In this document: positions 36,050-46,262 of the stretch, one piece after another | Layout: each line of letters begins with the position of its first letter | How positions within the stretch are numbered: position 1 is the first letter of the stretch | Assembly (NCBI GenBank): GCA_027186245.1 | Contig: CP114487.1 | Coordinates: forward strand, 10,411,001-10,475,000 | Origin: Coriaria nepalensis | Lineage: Eukaryota > Streptophyta > Magnoliopsida > Cucurbitales > Coriariaceae | Reading direction: 5' to 3' | Length of the DNA: 64,000 nucleotides | Program-made: the position numbers and the translations under genes | The notes under the pieces: generated by a model | The model's database searches: none | What the model was told of the DNA's origin: nothing | Seen by the model: the letters and a program-made list of their open reading frames with translations, nothing else

Positions 36050-36388
36050 ATGTCTCACGAGCACGGCGGACATGGTCCCGGCGGTGGACCTGGTCACGAT
36101 CATGGTCACGGCGGCGGGCTTGGCGGACATGGTCCTGGAGATGAGCACAAAGGAGGTCATGGTCATGTAGGCGATCACGGTCATGGTCACGGCGGCGGCC
36201 CTGGTATCGGCGGTGGACCTGGTCACGATCATGGTCATGGCGGACATGGTCCTGGAGATGAGCACAAAGGTGGTCACGGACCTGGTGGCGATCAGCATGG
36301 GCATGGAGGTGCAGGAGGACATGGGCCTGGTGGAGATCATGGGCATGGAGGCCAAGGAGGTCATGGCCCAGGTGGACATCAGCATTGA
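36050..36388 (+). CDS. Small glycine/histidine-rich protein, unknown function
   Basis: 112 aa, single exon. By my count 55 Gly (49%), 27 His (24%), 9 Pro and 7 Asp, with no Cys, Trp, Tyr or Phe. It is built from repeats: GGGPGHDHGHGG and GGHGPGDEHKGGHG each occur twice, and the DNA shows the same 70-90 bp block duplicated at an offset of about 130 bp (about 36078 and 36207), so the gene grew by internal duplication. No signal peptide. A TATA box, a leader without other ATGs and an AATAAA at 36516-36521 support a real transcription unit. His-rich HDHGH clusters could bind Zn, Ni or Cu; this is inference from composition. Not a classical secreted glycine-rich wall protein, as the leader peptide is missing. 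The complementary strand is also open through most of the repeats, a by-product of composition. Confidence 0.7.
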   Translation: MSHEHGGHGPGGGPGHDHGHGGGLGGHGPGDEHKGGHGHVGDHGHGHGGGPGIGGGPGHDHGHGGHGPGDEHKGGHGPGGDQHGHGGAGGHGPGGDHGHGGQGGHGPGGHQH

Positions 36389-36522
36389 TATGCATGGGAT
36401 GAATCTACACCATCATCTGCTTATATAAATTATATACATATATATGTGTGTGGAGCTTAAGCTGGTGTGGAGACTAAGAAAGCATCATCTGCATCCTGCA
36501 TGGTGTTGTGTGGTCAATAAAA

Positions 36523-37764
36523 CGAGGGGTTGCTCTCGTACTAGATTTGGAACCTGAAATAAAATGCTTATGCATGTTTTCTAGCTATGAAGTAATTTTA
36601 ACTTTTCCTAATCAATTATATCTTCCACTTCTACTAATTAATTAATTAATTAATTGCAATTATATCTCCTAATCAATTATGTAATTATTAGTTGCCCATG
36701 AATGAAGAAACTAGAGAGTAATCAATGGATATGGGCTGGTCCGTGGTCCTATAATTATAAAATGAGACACAACCCATGGACTGGTTGGACGCTGGTTTTC
36801 ACAGGCCTTCCTGGTTTTTGAAACCGGCCCAATCTATTATTTTAAGAATGATATATATTCTGATGAGATAAAATTCGTATTATCGTGAATGAATATGATC
36901 TTTCAATATGATTGAGAGAGAATCTCATGATCATTCTTCTTTAAGCCTCAAACATGGCCATCCTTGATTACTTGAATTAATGAAAGACAATAATGAACTC
37001 AATATTTTTCATTTACTTGAATTGAAAGGGATGATACCAAAGTGATTTGCTAGTCATTGGTGCGGTAAGGGCCCCCACATGGCCCACATACATAGTAGTA
37101 GAGACAAGTCTGTAGATGCTATAACAATCAATGTTTTGGCCACTGGACTACTACCCCTTCTTACCAACAGCCTATTTCCAAATCCAACCACCAAAACGAA
37201 AAGCAAAAGAGATGTTTTTTTTTTTGGTTACAATGTTTTGAATTAGGCATAACATATTAGTACTGAGAAACAGGCTTAAAAAGTGACAACACTTAACAAT
37301 GCGAGACAAGAAGATAACATTTAAATTAAATAAAAAATTATTATTTAATTTTATTATATTATTTAATAAAAAAAATTATATATATATATGAAAGGATCTA
37401 GAATTTAGATGGTGATGCTTAATTGAAAAAAATAAAAAAAATAAAAGATATTCTCAAAGATAGAGGAGATATACAGTGGGGCCCACTTGGCTTCATCTAG
37501 AAGCAGGACTCCCTGACTTTTAATTATCACCAAAAATAAAAACCTTCCATCTTATCATTAATTTTTATTAATTTTTATTTACTAAGAAAAATCAATAGGG
37601 TCGGTGGAACAATTTTTATTAAACAATTTCTCTGCACCCACCCCTACTTCTTCTGTCTTCCTCCTCCCATTCTCATTTCTCCTCCTCTAAAGCTCTGTTC
37701 CATTTTCCCAGAAAATTATATAAACCCAGAAAAAAAACAAAACAAAACAAAACAAAACAGAACT
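36523..37764. other. Spacer and promoter of the EMB2170-like gene
   Basis: AT-rich sequence with a TTAA tract (36640-36655) and poly-T (37217-37226). The last 150 bp is CT-rich, then has AATTATATAAACCC (about 37714-37727, TATA-like) and a CAAAA-rich leader before ATG 37765. No other gene seen. Confidence 0.55.
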
Positions 37765-38889
37765 ATGTTTGAATTTGATCCCGTTACAAAACCATCACAA
37801 AAACCAGCTCATAATAAGCTCAAAAACTCAGCTTCAGATGCTAAAAACCTGTCATCTCTCAAACTGAGGACTAATAGAAGTTGGGATGGTGGCAGAACGA
37901 ACGTTGATGGTGATAACGGGATGTTGGAATCAGGGGTTTGCTCTCCACCTTTATGGAAAACGACAAGTAGTACGACGATCACTAGCCCGCCAAGAAGCCC
38001 ACCGTATATCCGAACAAATTACCGCAGCTTATCACCCACTTCAAGAGCTCAGGCCATAGCCAGAGGACAGAGAGAGCTAATGGATATGGTCCGAAACTTA
38101 CCCGAGTCATGTTACGAGTTGTCGTTAAAAGATCTCGTGGAGCACCCATTGGTTATAGCACGACATGTCGTCGAGCCTACTACGAAGGCCCCTTCTCCTC
38201 CTCCTGAAGCTGAAGCGGAAGAGGAAGAGAGGAAGATCGTATACAGAAGAGATCGTAGCGGTAAGGTCAGGAAGGCAGCCCAAGAAAGGATTAATGGAGA
38301 GATGGGTAATGGTGGGTTTTATCTGAAATTGGGGTTTCCGATATTTTTGGGATCAATCAAGAATAATAATAATAATAAGAAGAAGAAGACGAAGAAGAAG
38401 AAGAATAGCAGTGAATCCGATGCTAGTGGGAAGGGTAGTGAAAGGAATTGGTGGAAGAAGAGGAGTTCTAGTCGGAGTAATCGGAGCGAGAGCTGTGGAT
38501 CGAGCGTTAATGGCGGTAGTTTAAAGAGTAGTAGTAGCAGAAGCAGTAGCACAGCTAGCAGGTATTTTAATTGATCATAATCTGGGGTTGGATTATCTGC
38601 TAATTTATTACTCGTATTGAAAAATGGATCAAATTTGGGGTTTACATGAATGTTCATGATCATGGTGGGTTCATTGTGTCACAGAGTAAGAAAACAGAGG
38701 AAAGTGAAAGAAAATAAAAATGAAAAAGTCTCGCCCTTTGCTTCCAACGATCAATAATTCTCTTTTTTTTTCCCTCTTTTTTCTTGGGATAAAATAATTA
38801 ACTGATCTTGATTGTGAAATTGCAGGCGCAGTTCAAGCAAGAAGGGTTGCTGGTCCTCCTGCATTTCAAGAAGAGTTGAAAATCCTTAA
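37765..38889 (+). CDS. EMB2170/At1g76980-like protein, function unknown
   Basis: Two-exon model: 37765-38561 and 38826-38889 (phase 2; donor AG|GTATTT, acceptor TTGCAG), 286 aa ending RRSSSKKGCWSSCISRRVENP. Without splicing the frame stops at 38574 (269 aa). The conserved core is SPTSRAQAIARGQRELMDMVRNLPESCYELSLKDLVE (about 93-130), which I recognise from an Arabidopsis pair, At1g21390 (EMB2170) and At1g76980. Outside this core it is low complexity: Pro-rich stretch, acidic EAEAEEEE, poly-Asn/Lys (KKKKTKKKKN) and Ser-rich tail; strong basic charge suggests nuclear localisation. No enzymatic motif is visible. Loss of the Arabidopsis gene is recorded as embryo-defective, from memory. Exon 2 is inferred from splice sites and the Cys/Trp ending. 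Confidence 0.72.
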
Positions 38890-39713
38890 AAAGAATATAA
38901 TAATTATAATTATTATAATAATTATAATTATTATAATAATTATAATAATTATGGAGGAGTAAATGTATATAATTTCTTTCTTTCTTGCTTCTTCTTCGTC
39001 TTTTTCTTTCTAGCTTGCCTTACACTAAAAGTTCTTACTGTCGTTGTGTTGTTTTTGTTTTTGTTTGATTATACATGATCATGACGGATGCTTTTGACCT
39101 CAGTAATACTGTCTTTAGGAACCAATTACCTTATGATTTTGTCAATACAAACCTTCCTATAGTCCTGTAAATGTCGAATTTATTATATAAATAGTATATA
39201 ACATGAAACATGTGACGCCCATTACTCCATATTTAATTTCTAACAGGGAGGAGACTAATGTGTGCACCATGTGAGACACAGAGAGAGAGAGAGAGAGAGA
39301 GGTGTTGGACTTGGCCCATTTCTATATGCACTTACTGTGATATATAGAGAGAGTTTTTCGTTTGGACCTGATCAATGTCTGTTCACATTCAAGAAATGGG
39401 GCTAAAAGCCACACTGAACTGTATCGGCTTAAACATGGTCTTTATTGTTCCAGCCCAAAAACATATTCTTCGGCCCGCATTAATCCTTAGGCCCAATAGA
39501 TAAATACCAACTGAACCCATTTGCTAAGTCACATGCAGTACGGACGGCCCTCAACAACATTACACGACCTATCGAATATACAAATTGCTACACATTATTG
39601 TCTAGCTTGCTTGCTCGACAAACTGCACTTTTCATTATTATTCACTTATTTATTTATTTTTGTCATCCATCCGGATCTATAATCAGCTAGGCAAGGAGTA
39701 CGTGGTCCTTGCT
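38890..39713. other. Spacer with AT-rich array
   Basis: 38893-38952 is a TAATAATTATAATTAT array with palindromic character, just past the EMB2170-like stop. A (GA)n tract lies at 39279-39301. No coding sequence seen. Confidence 0.6.
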
Positions 39714-40168
39714 TCATTTATAAGAGCAATTGCATTTTTGCATGCATGCACGTATGTTTCGGAGGCGAATCTGGTTCAACCATGATTTCCCATCAATTAC
39801 ATGAAAGTGATTGGCTCGAAGATAGTCTTTGTACGTCATCTCCATGAATGCTGGAGGATGATCATCATCTGTGAGCTCTGGAGCTGGGCCCACAACAGCA
39901 TCCAGTGCGGGTTCCATATCTCAATATCTGTCACAGTAATCCAAATTAATTAAACTAATATTTAGGACCCAAACTAAAATCAACTAGTCCTGATTAGGAG
40001 GATTAGATCGATTAATTAGTATACCTCAAGATGGTCAGCAACACTAACAATAATTGAATGAGGTGGAACGTTTGAAGCATCAAGCCATCTGCCACGGTGT
40101 TTAAGCTGGAGCACCCCACTGACAATTTGAACGAGCAGGATTAGGAGAGATGGGTCACTCCTTGATTA
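39714..40168 (-). pseudogene. 2-oxoglutarate/Fe(II) dioxygenase pseudogene, minus copy
   Basis: Two exon relics on the minus strand. 40168-40025 encodes SDPSLLILLVQIVSGVLQLKHRGRWLDASNVPPHSIIVSVADHLE and ends at a proper GT donor. 39927-39714 encodes, after ILR, MEPALDAVVGPAPELTDDDHPPAFMEMTYKDYL...IDGKSWLNQIRLRN. These match the second half of DOXC-class dioxygenases (DMR6-like and 2OGD19-like). About 30 residues containing the second iron-binding His and the 2-oxoglutarate-binding RxS motif are deleted between ILR and EPALDA, and the first iron-binding His is Arg (RSD). The 5' half is missing. Not functional as it stands. Confidence 0.8.
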
Positions 40169-40963
40169 CTTCGTTCTTACCGATCGTCTTATCCTTTTTT
40201 TTTTTAACATGTGTATTTGAATCTTTTTTGCTAGCTCGTAAACCATGTTGTGCCGGATAGTTCGTTTGATGCAGTTTTCAAAGGAGTTTATAACTTTTTT
40301 GAACGTACTGATGATAAAAAGAAGAGGTTGTGTACAAAAACACACAAGACAGATAGGATTGGGTGGGTCTACGCTCCGGCGCCACTGAAAACTGGAAACA
40401 TCTCAAGGTCGTAGCTCATCGTAAATTCCATTGCCCGTCGAACCCACCTAGTGGTGGGTTTCAGGAATACTTGATCATGTGAAGAAATTACTTGTTCCAA
40501 AACTGATAGTTATACTTCTTACATGATCACGAGACATATGTAACTACTCGTTAACAGTGAGGCTATGGATGGTTACTCCAAAAAAACCAGAAACGTGGTA
40601 CCTGGTCTAGCCAAGGCAGTATCCATAACCCTATGATAAGACGAACAGTACATAGCCGACGCATTTAAGCTGAGGTCAGCCTTCGACGTGTCTGCCATGA
40701 ACTTATACCCACCGAACTTCAAGTCCAAAGGCTCATTCGTCTCCTTCGTCGGGGTGCCTGATCATACCGACCCTGGCTTCTTTGTCTCATTCGTCCAAGA
40801 CGTCAATGGTGACCTTCGAATACTATCTCACCAAGGGGAATGGATTAATGTCAATATCCCCCATCATTCAATTTTCATCGATCTTGGAGACCATCCTGAG
40901 GCAAAATAAAATCATACCATATATTAACGTCTACAGTTTGGTGTATGATAGTATATATGTAAC

Positions 40964-41609
40964 TGTTAGAAGGTTGAAGCTGCTCACTTATGCCTTTAAT
41001 CATTCTCAGAGTTGACTTTTTCCTTGGTTAATTTTTTGGCGTTGACTCCTATACCTTTAGTTAGTATGCATCATTTTGGACTTGTAGCAATTGGAATCAA
41101 GTGAATCAGAGGTGTGTAGCTTATTTTAGAACCTCATCTAGCCGGTTGCTCAAGGTTGCTGTTTTGCTGCTATGCTGTCATCAATATCATGTTTTGGAGG
41201 GAAGAATTCAGTTTGTTTCAATTTGTTATCATGTTTATAAAGTGTTGGAAGTGCACGTGAAGGCTGGATTGCATTGGAGAAGTTTTTGGGTACTTTTGCC
41301 TCTTATGGAAGCTTTAGTACAAGAGTTGGTCAGATTGCTGTTTTTCAGCATGTTTTTCTGGTTTAGGCCATTCTTGTTGATGCATAGATTTCCTTTAGAT
41401 GTATGGGTGTTCTTATTTGCATTTATTGTTGTTGCTATTGTCTTGTACGTTGGTCATGTTGGTTGTATTAAAATGACATTGTTCCAGAAATAGAAAAAAG
41501 ATAGATTTTCCAGTTTTATTTTAGACTCTCTCTCTCACTGTCTTCCTTCTCTGTTTTTGTTCTTGTGAGCAAGGTGAGTTTCACATTTTCTTCTGTTTGA
41601 GTTCTAACA
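40964..41609 (+). repeat. 5' LTR of the Copia element
   Basis: 646 bp, TG...CA ends. It should carry the element's promoter. A 130-codon open frame inside (41101-41493, from a non-ATG start) appears identically in the 3' LTR and is not a recognisable protein. CT-rich stretch TCTCTCTCTCACTGTC near 41527-41542. Confidence 0.95.
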
Positions 41610-41621
41610 TGGTATCAGAGC
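41610..41621 (+). other. Primer-binding site (tRNA-Met) of the Copia element
   Basis: TGGTATCAGAGC directly follows the 5' LTR and is complementary to the 3' end of plant initiator tRNA-Met. Confidence 0.93.
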
Positions 41622-41698
41622 ACAGTTAGAGTATATCCTAACAAGCTTTCCAAATCCATCTCTACTGTCAGTTTCCAAACCACCAGCAACCAAACAAA

Positions 41699-44600
41699 AT
41701 GGCCCCTAATCAAGGTGTCAATCTGCTTTCACCACCAGTCTTTAATGGTGAAGCTTATCAGCTGTGGTCAGCCAAGATGACCACTTATTTGCGTGCTCAT
41801 GGTCTTTGGGAGTCAGTTGAAAATGGCTATGAACCACCTGCAGAAGATGTGGACTACACCCTCGAACAAATCAGACAACATAAGACAGACAGACAGAACA
41901 ATTTCAAAGCCTTGGCCATCATTCAATCTGGGATAGAGGACAAGCTGTTCACTCGGATAGTAGGAGTAGAGTCTTCCAAAGAAGCATGGGATCTCTTGAA
42001 AACAGAATTTCAAGGATCAGAAAGGGTGAGAAGTATCAGACTCTTAAACCTTAAAAGAGAGTTTGAAAGGTTGAGAATGAAGGAGTCAGAATGCATCAAG
42101 GACTATGCAGGAAGAATGATGGAAGTTTCAAATCAGATGAAGAACCTTGGTGAGAAGGTTACAGAGAAGATGTTGGTAGATAAAATGCTTGTCAGTGTGA
42201 CATCTAAGTTTGATTCTAAAATAGATGCAATAGAGGAAAGCAAGGACCTTGGTTCCTTGACTCTGTCAGAGTTAACAGGTTCTTTGGAAGCAAATGAATC
42301 AAGACATGCTAAGAAGAAGGATGAAGAAGTAGAAGGAGCTTTTCAAGCAAAACATCAGCCTAAGCCTTGGAAGAAGTATCAAGGGAGCAGCTCATCTAGA
42401 TCGAGCAGTGCTGAGTGGAAAAAGCATCCTCCTTGCTCTATCTGCAAAAGGAAGAATCACTCAGAAAAGAATTGCTATTGGAAGGGAAAGCCACAGTGCT
42501 TCTATTGCAAGTTGTTTGGTCATATAGAGAAGGATTGTAACAAGAAGAGGAATGAGAAGAACAAGGCTCGAGATGATAATGAACGGGTTAATGCAGCAGA
42601 GAAAGTTGACAAAGAGGAATTTCTGTTTATGGCAAGAGAATCTGTCAAAAGTCAATCTAAGAATAAATGGCTTATTGACAGTGGATGCACCAACCATATG
42701 ACTCATGATGAGAGTCTATTCAGGGAGCTTGACACTACTTTTTCAACCACCATCATAGTTGGAAATGGAGATGCAGTCAAAGCAAAAGGTAGAGGCATTG
42801 TTGCTGTCAAAACCAAGAAGGGCTCGAAGCTGATCTCAAATGTTCTTCTGGTGCCAAGATTGCAGCACAATCTGTTGAGTGTTGGTCAGCTCATGAAGAG
42901 TGGTTTCACTCTGACATTTGAAAACAACAATTGCACCATAATGGACTCTAGTAAGAATGAAGTAGCCAGGGTCCCTGTTGTGCAAAATAGCTTTGCTGTT
43001 CAGTGGGATCATCATGTTTTAATGTGCAAATCAGATGAGTCTTGGATTTGGCACAAGAGGTTTGGTCATCCTGATCATAAGGCCTTACAGAAACTGAAAG
43101 CTATGGAGATGGTAGAAGACCTTCCAATGGTGCAGCCTCTAAACCAAACCTGTGAAAGTTGTCAAATGGGAAAGCTAAAAAGAAAAGCTTTTCCCAAGAA
43201 CCAAGCCTACAGAGCCAAAGAGAGGCTTGAATTGATACATTCTGATGTATGTGGACCAATGAGGGAAGCCTCACTCAATGGTAGCAAGTATTATGTCACC
43301 TTCATCGATGACCACTCCAGATTCTGCTGGATTGCATTCATGAAAGAGAAGTCTGAAGTATTTGGGAATTTTGTGAAGTTCAAAAAGTATGTTGAGACTC
43401 AAAGTGGGATGAAGATGAAGACTTTAAGGTCAGATAATGGGGGTGAATACACTTCAACAGAATTTAAAAAATTCTGTGAAGATCAAGGAATTAGACATCA
43501 GCTCTCTATTCCCTACACTCCACAGCAAAATGGAGTTTCAGAAAGAAGGAATAGAACTATTATGGAGATGGTTAGAAGTCTAATGGCTGAGAAGAAAGTC
43601 CCAAGAAGGTTTTGGGCAGAAGCTGCTAATACTGCAGTATATTTGCTCAACATCCTGCCAACCAAAGCAGTTGAAGACAAAACACCCTATGAAGCTTGGC
43701 ATCTTAGAAAACCAAGTGTTTCTCATCTCAAGGTGTTTGGATCTGTTTGCTTTAGTCACATACCAGAAGCTAGAAGAGACAAGCTCTCTGTCAAGGCAGA
43801 GAAGGGAATCATGATAGGGTATGGAGCTAATAGTAAAGGCTATAGAGTGTACATTCCTAGCAGCAACAAAGTTTCTGTGTGCAGAGACCTCATAGTAGAT
43901 GAAAATGCAATCTACAATTGGTTTGAAGAATCTAACTACGAAGAGTTGATGGAGATTGAAGATCATGATCGGATTCTGAATCCCTCCTTAGAATCTGATG
44001 AAGATTCAGATTATGAACCTGTCAATCCTAGGTTCAGAAATCTGAATGAAATTTACCAAGTGGCTAATGTTGCTGTGATGGAACCAAGATGCTTTGGAGA
44101 AGCTTGTGAAGATCAGAATTGGAGGAAAGCCATGGAGGAGGAGTTGAGAATGGTCAACAAGAATCAAACTTGGATTCTAGTTGACAAGCCAGAAAAGAAG
44201 AAGATCATTGGTTTAAAGTGGATATACAAGCTCAAACTCAATGCTGATAATTCCATCAATAAATACAAAGCAAGATTGGTAGTGAAAGGGTATTCACAGC
44301 AGTATGGGGTGGATTACACAGACACTTTTGCTCCTGTTGCCAGGTTGGATACCATAAGGCTTCTTGTTGCCTTAGCTGCTGGAAGAGGCTGGTTTATACA
44401 TCAATTAGATGTTAAATCGGCTTTCTTAAATGGAATTCTAGAAGAGGATGTATATGTTGAACAACCTGAAGGTTTTGAAGTGAGGGGAAATGAAGAGAAG
44501 GTCTATAAGTTGAAAAAGGCTCTTTATGGCCTCAAGCAGGCTCCCAGGTCGTGGTATAGCAGAATAGATGATTATTTCTACAAGTCTGATTTCAGGAGGA

Positions 44601-45622
44601 GTGAAAATGATCCTACCCTCTACATTAAGCAATCAGGTGATTCTATTATTATCATTTCATTATATGTGGATGACCTTCTAGTTACTGGTAATCAACTTAG
44701 TTCAATTGATGAAGTAAAGAAAGAAATGAAATCTGTATTTGAAATGACTGATTTGGGCTTGATGAAGTTCTTTCTTGGAATGGAAGTGTTTCAAATGAAA
44801 AACAAAATCTTTATTTCCCAAGAGAAGTATGTGAAGGAACTACTTAAGAAGTTTAAGATGGTTGAAAGCAAAGTCATGTCCACTCCTCTATCTGCCTGTG
44901 ATAAGTTTAAAAGGGACGATGGCTCTAATAGGGTAGATGAGACCTTATATAGAAGCATGATTGGGGGGCTGATGTACTTAACAGCCACCAGACCAGACAT
45001 AATGCACTTAGTGAGTCTCCTGTCAAGGTTTATGCATTGTCCTTCTCAATTGCATATGGGTGGAGCAAAAAGGGTGTTAAGATATTTGAATGGAACAATC
45101 AAGTATGGAATTCTGTTTGAAAAAGGAGAGATAGCATTAGAAGGATATGTTGATAGCGATTGGGCAGGATCTATGGAGGATTCTAAAAGCACCAGTGGTT
45201 TTTGTTTCTCTTTGGGGTCTGGAATTTTTTGTTGGAGCTCAAGGAAACAAAGCATTGTAGCCCAGTCCACAGCAGAGGCAGAGTATGTTGCTGCTGCTGC
45301 TGCTTGCAACCATGGAGTTTGGGTGAGGAAAATTTTGAAGGACTTGGGACTGGAGCAAACTGAAGCTACTGTGATCCATTGTGATAGTAAGTCTGCTATT
45401 GCCATAGCAGAAAATCCAGTGAATTTTGGAAGAACAAAACATATTCAAGTGAAGTTTCATTCCATTAGAGAAAGGGTGAAAGAAGGAGAAATTAGGCTAA
45501 TGCATTGCCAATCTGAAGAACAAGTTGCAGATGCCTTCACCAAGTCCTTGCCATCTCATAAATTCGAATTTTTTAGGTCTAAAATGGGAGTCATAAGCAA
45601 TTGCTTCAAGGAGGAGTGTTAG
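41699..45622 (+). CDS. Copia gag-pol polyprotein
   Basis: 1307 aa in one frame from ATG 41699. Order: gag (1-250, LWSAKMTTYLRAHGLWE onward), CCHC zinc knuckle CFYCKLFGHIEKDC (about 267-280), aspartic protease LIDSGCTNHM (about 325-334), GAG-pre-integrase WHKRFGHPDH, integrase core (DVCGPM near 515, HSRFCW, LRSDNGGEY, NGVSERRNRT), reverse transcriptase (GLKWIYKLK, LDVKSAFLNG, YVDD near 989), and RNase H (YVDSDWAG near 1150, STAEAEYVAAAAA, FGRTKHIQVKFHSIRE). Integrase before reverse transcriptase marks Copia. No stop or frameshift. The stop codon TAG (45620-45622) is formed by the first bases of the 3' LTR, so the last codons and terminator depend on the LTR junction. Replicates the element through an RNA intermediate in a cytoplasmic particle. 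Confidence 0.97.
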   Translation: MAPNQGVNLLSPPVFNGEAYQLWSAKMTTYLRAHGLWESVENGYEPPAEDVDYTLEQIRQHKTDRQNNFKALAIIQSGIEDKLFTRIVGVESSKEAWDLLKTEFQGSERVRSIRLLNLKREFERLRMKESECIKDYAGRMMEVSNQMKNLGEKVTEKMLVDKMLVSVTSKFDSKIDAIEESKDLGSLTLSELTGSLEANESRHAKKKDEEVEGAFQAKHQPKPWKKYQGSSSSRSSSAEWKKHPPCSICKRKNHSEKNCYWKGKPQCFYCKLFGHIEKDCNKKRNEKNKARDDNERVNAAEKVDKEEFLFMARESVKSQSKNKWLIDSGCTNHMTHDESLFRELDTTFSTTIIVGNGDAVKAKGRGIVAVKTKKGSKLISNVLLVPRLQHNLLSVGQLMKSGFTLTFENNNCTIMDSSKNEVARVPVVQNSFAVQWDHHVLMCKSDESWIWHKRFGHPDHKALQKLKAMEMVEDLPMVQPLNQTCESCQMGKLKRKAFPKNQAYRAKERLELIHSDVCGPMREASLNGSKYYVTFIDDHSRFCWIAFMKEKSEVFGNFVKFKKYVETQSGMKMKTLRSDNGGEYTSTEFKKFCEDQGIRHQLSIPYTPQQNGVSERRNRTIMEMVRSLMAEKKVPRRFWAEAANTAVYLLNILPTKAVEDKTPYEAWHLRKPSVSHLKVFGSVCFSHIPEARRDKLSVKAEKGIMIGYGANSKGYRVYIPSSNKVSVCRDLIVDENAIYNWFEESNYEELMEIEDHDRILNPSLESDEDSDYEPVNPRFRNLNEIYQVANVAVMEPRCFGEACEDQNWRKAMEEELRMVNKNQTWILVDKPEKKKIIGLKWIYKLKLNADNSINKYKARLVVKGYSQQYGVDYTDTFAPVARLDTIRLLVALAAGRGWFIHQLDVKSAFLNGILEEDVYVEQPEGFEVRGNEEKVYKLKKALYGLKQAPRSWYSRIDDYFYKSDFRRSENDPTLYIKQSGDSIIIISLYVDDLLVTGNQLSSIDEVKKEMKSVFEMTDLGLMKFFLGMEVFQMKNKIFISQEKYVKELLKKFKMVESKVMSTPLSACDKFKRDDGSNRVDETLYRSMIGGLMYLTATRPDIMHLVSLLSRFMHCPSQLHMGGAKRVLRYLNGTIKYGILFEKGEIALEGYVDSDWAGSMEDSKSTSGFCFSLGSGIFCWSSRKQSIVAQSTAEAEYVAAAAACNHGVWVRKILKDLGLEQTEATVIHCDSKSAIAIAENPVNFGRTKHIQVKFHSIRERVKEGEIRLMHCQSEEQVADAFTKSLPSHKFEFFRSKMGVISNCFKEEC
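45608..45616 (+). other. Polypurine tract of the Copia element
   Basis: AAGGAGGAG immediately precedes the 3' LTR and overlaps the last codons of the polyprotein; it primes plus-strand synthesis in this family. Confidence 0.85.
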
Positions 45623-46262
45623 AAGGTTGAAGCTGCTCACTTATGCCTTTAATCATTCTCAGAGTTGACTTTTTCCTTGGTTAATTTTTTGGCGTTGACT
45701 CCTATACCTTTAGTTAGTATGCATCATTTTGGACTTGTAGCAATTGGAATCAAGTGAATCAGAGGTGTGTAGCTTATTTTAGAACCTCATCTAGCCGGTT
45801 GCTCAAGGTTGCTGTTTTGCTGCTATGCTGTCATCAATATCATGTTTTGGAGGGAAGAATTCAGTTTGTTTCAATTTGTTATCATGTTTATAAAGTGTTG
45901 GAAGTGCACGTGAAGGCTGGATTGCATTGGAGAAGTTTTTGGGTACTTTTGCCTCTTATGGAAGCTTTAGTACAAGAGTTGGTCAGATTGCTGTTTTTCA
46001 GCATGTTTTTCTGGTTTAGGCCATTCTTGTTGATGCATAGATTTCCTTTAGATGTATGGGTGTTCTTATTTGCATTTATTGTTGTTGCTATTGTCTTGTA
46101 CGTTGGTCATGTTGGTTGTATTAAAATGACATTGTTCCAGAAATAGAAAAAAGATAGATTTTCCAGTTTTATTTTAGACTCTCTCTCTCACTGTCTTCCT
46201 TCTCTGTTTTTGTTCTTGTGAGCAAGGTGAGTTTCACATTTTCTTCTGTTTGAGTTCTAACA
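45617..46262 (+). repeat. 3' LTR of the Copia element
   Basis: Same length and, by eye, same sequence as the 5' LTR; followed by the GTAAC target duplication. Its first six bases TGTTAG supply the last sense codon and the stop codon of gag-pol. Confidence 0.95.

Larger units (their letters stand above)
40964..46262 (+). mobile_element. Intact Ty1/Copia LTR retrotransposon, 5.3 kb
   Basis: Two LTRs of 646 bp (40964-41609, 45617-46262), both TGTTAG...TAACA; I found no difference between them by eye. A perfect 5-bp target duplication GTAAC flanks the element (40959-40963 and 46263-46267). Primer-binding site TGGTATCAGAGC at 41610-41621 (matches initiator Met tRNA) and a polypurine tract AAGGAGGAG at 45608-45616. 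One uninterrupted gag-pol frame lies between. Identical LTRs mean a very recent insertion, and the element looks autonomous. It sits exactly at an intron position of a dioxygenase pseudogene, in the same orientation. Confidence 0.97.

Noticed and set aside
36045..36395. Open frames on the minus strand and in a second plus frame over the Gly/His-rich gene
   Set aside because: They arise from the GGN/CAN repeat composition; the 36050 frame has the ATG, TATA context and stop placement.
40903..40910. GC donor at the dioxygenase exon as a functional GC-AG intron
   Set aside because: Possible in principle, but frameshifts and stops on both sides already abolish the protein.
41101..41493. 130-codon frame repeated at 45754-46146
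   Set aside because: It is LTR sequence present in both LTRs, begins at a non-ATG codon, and is not a known LTR protein.
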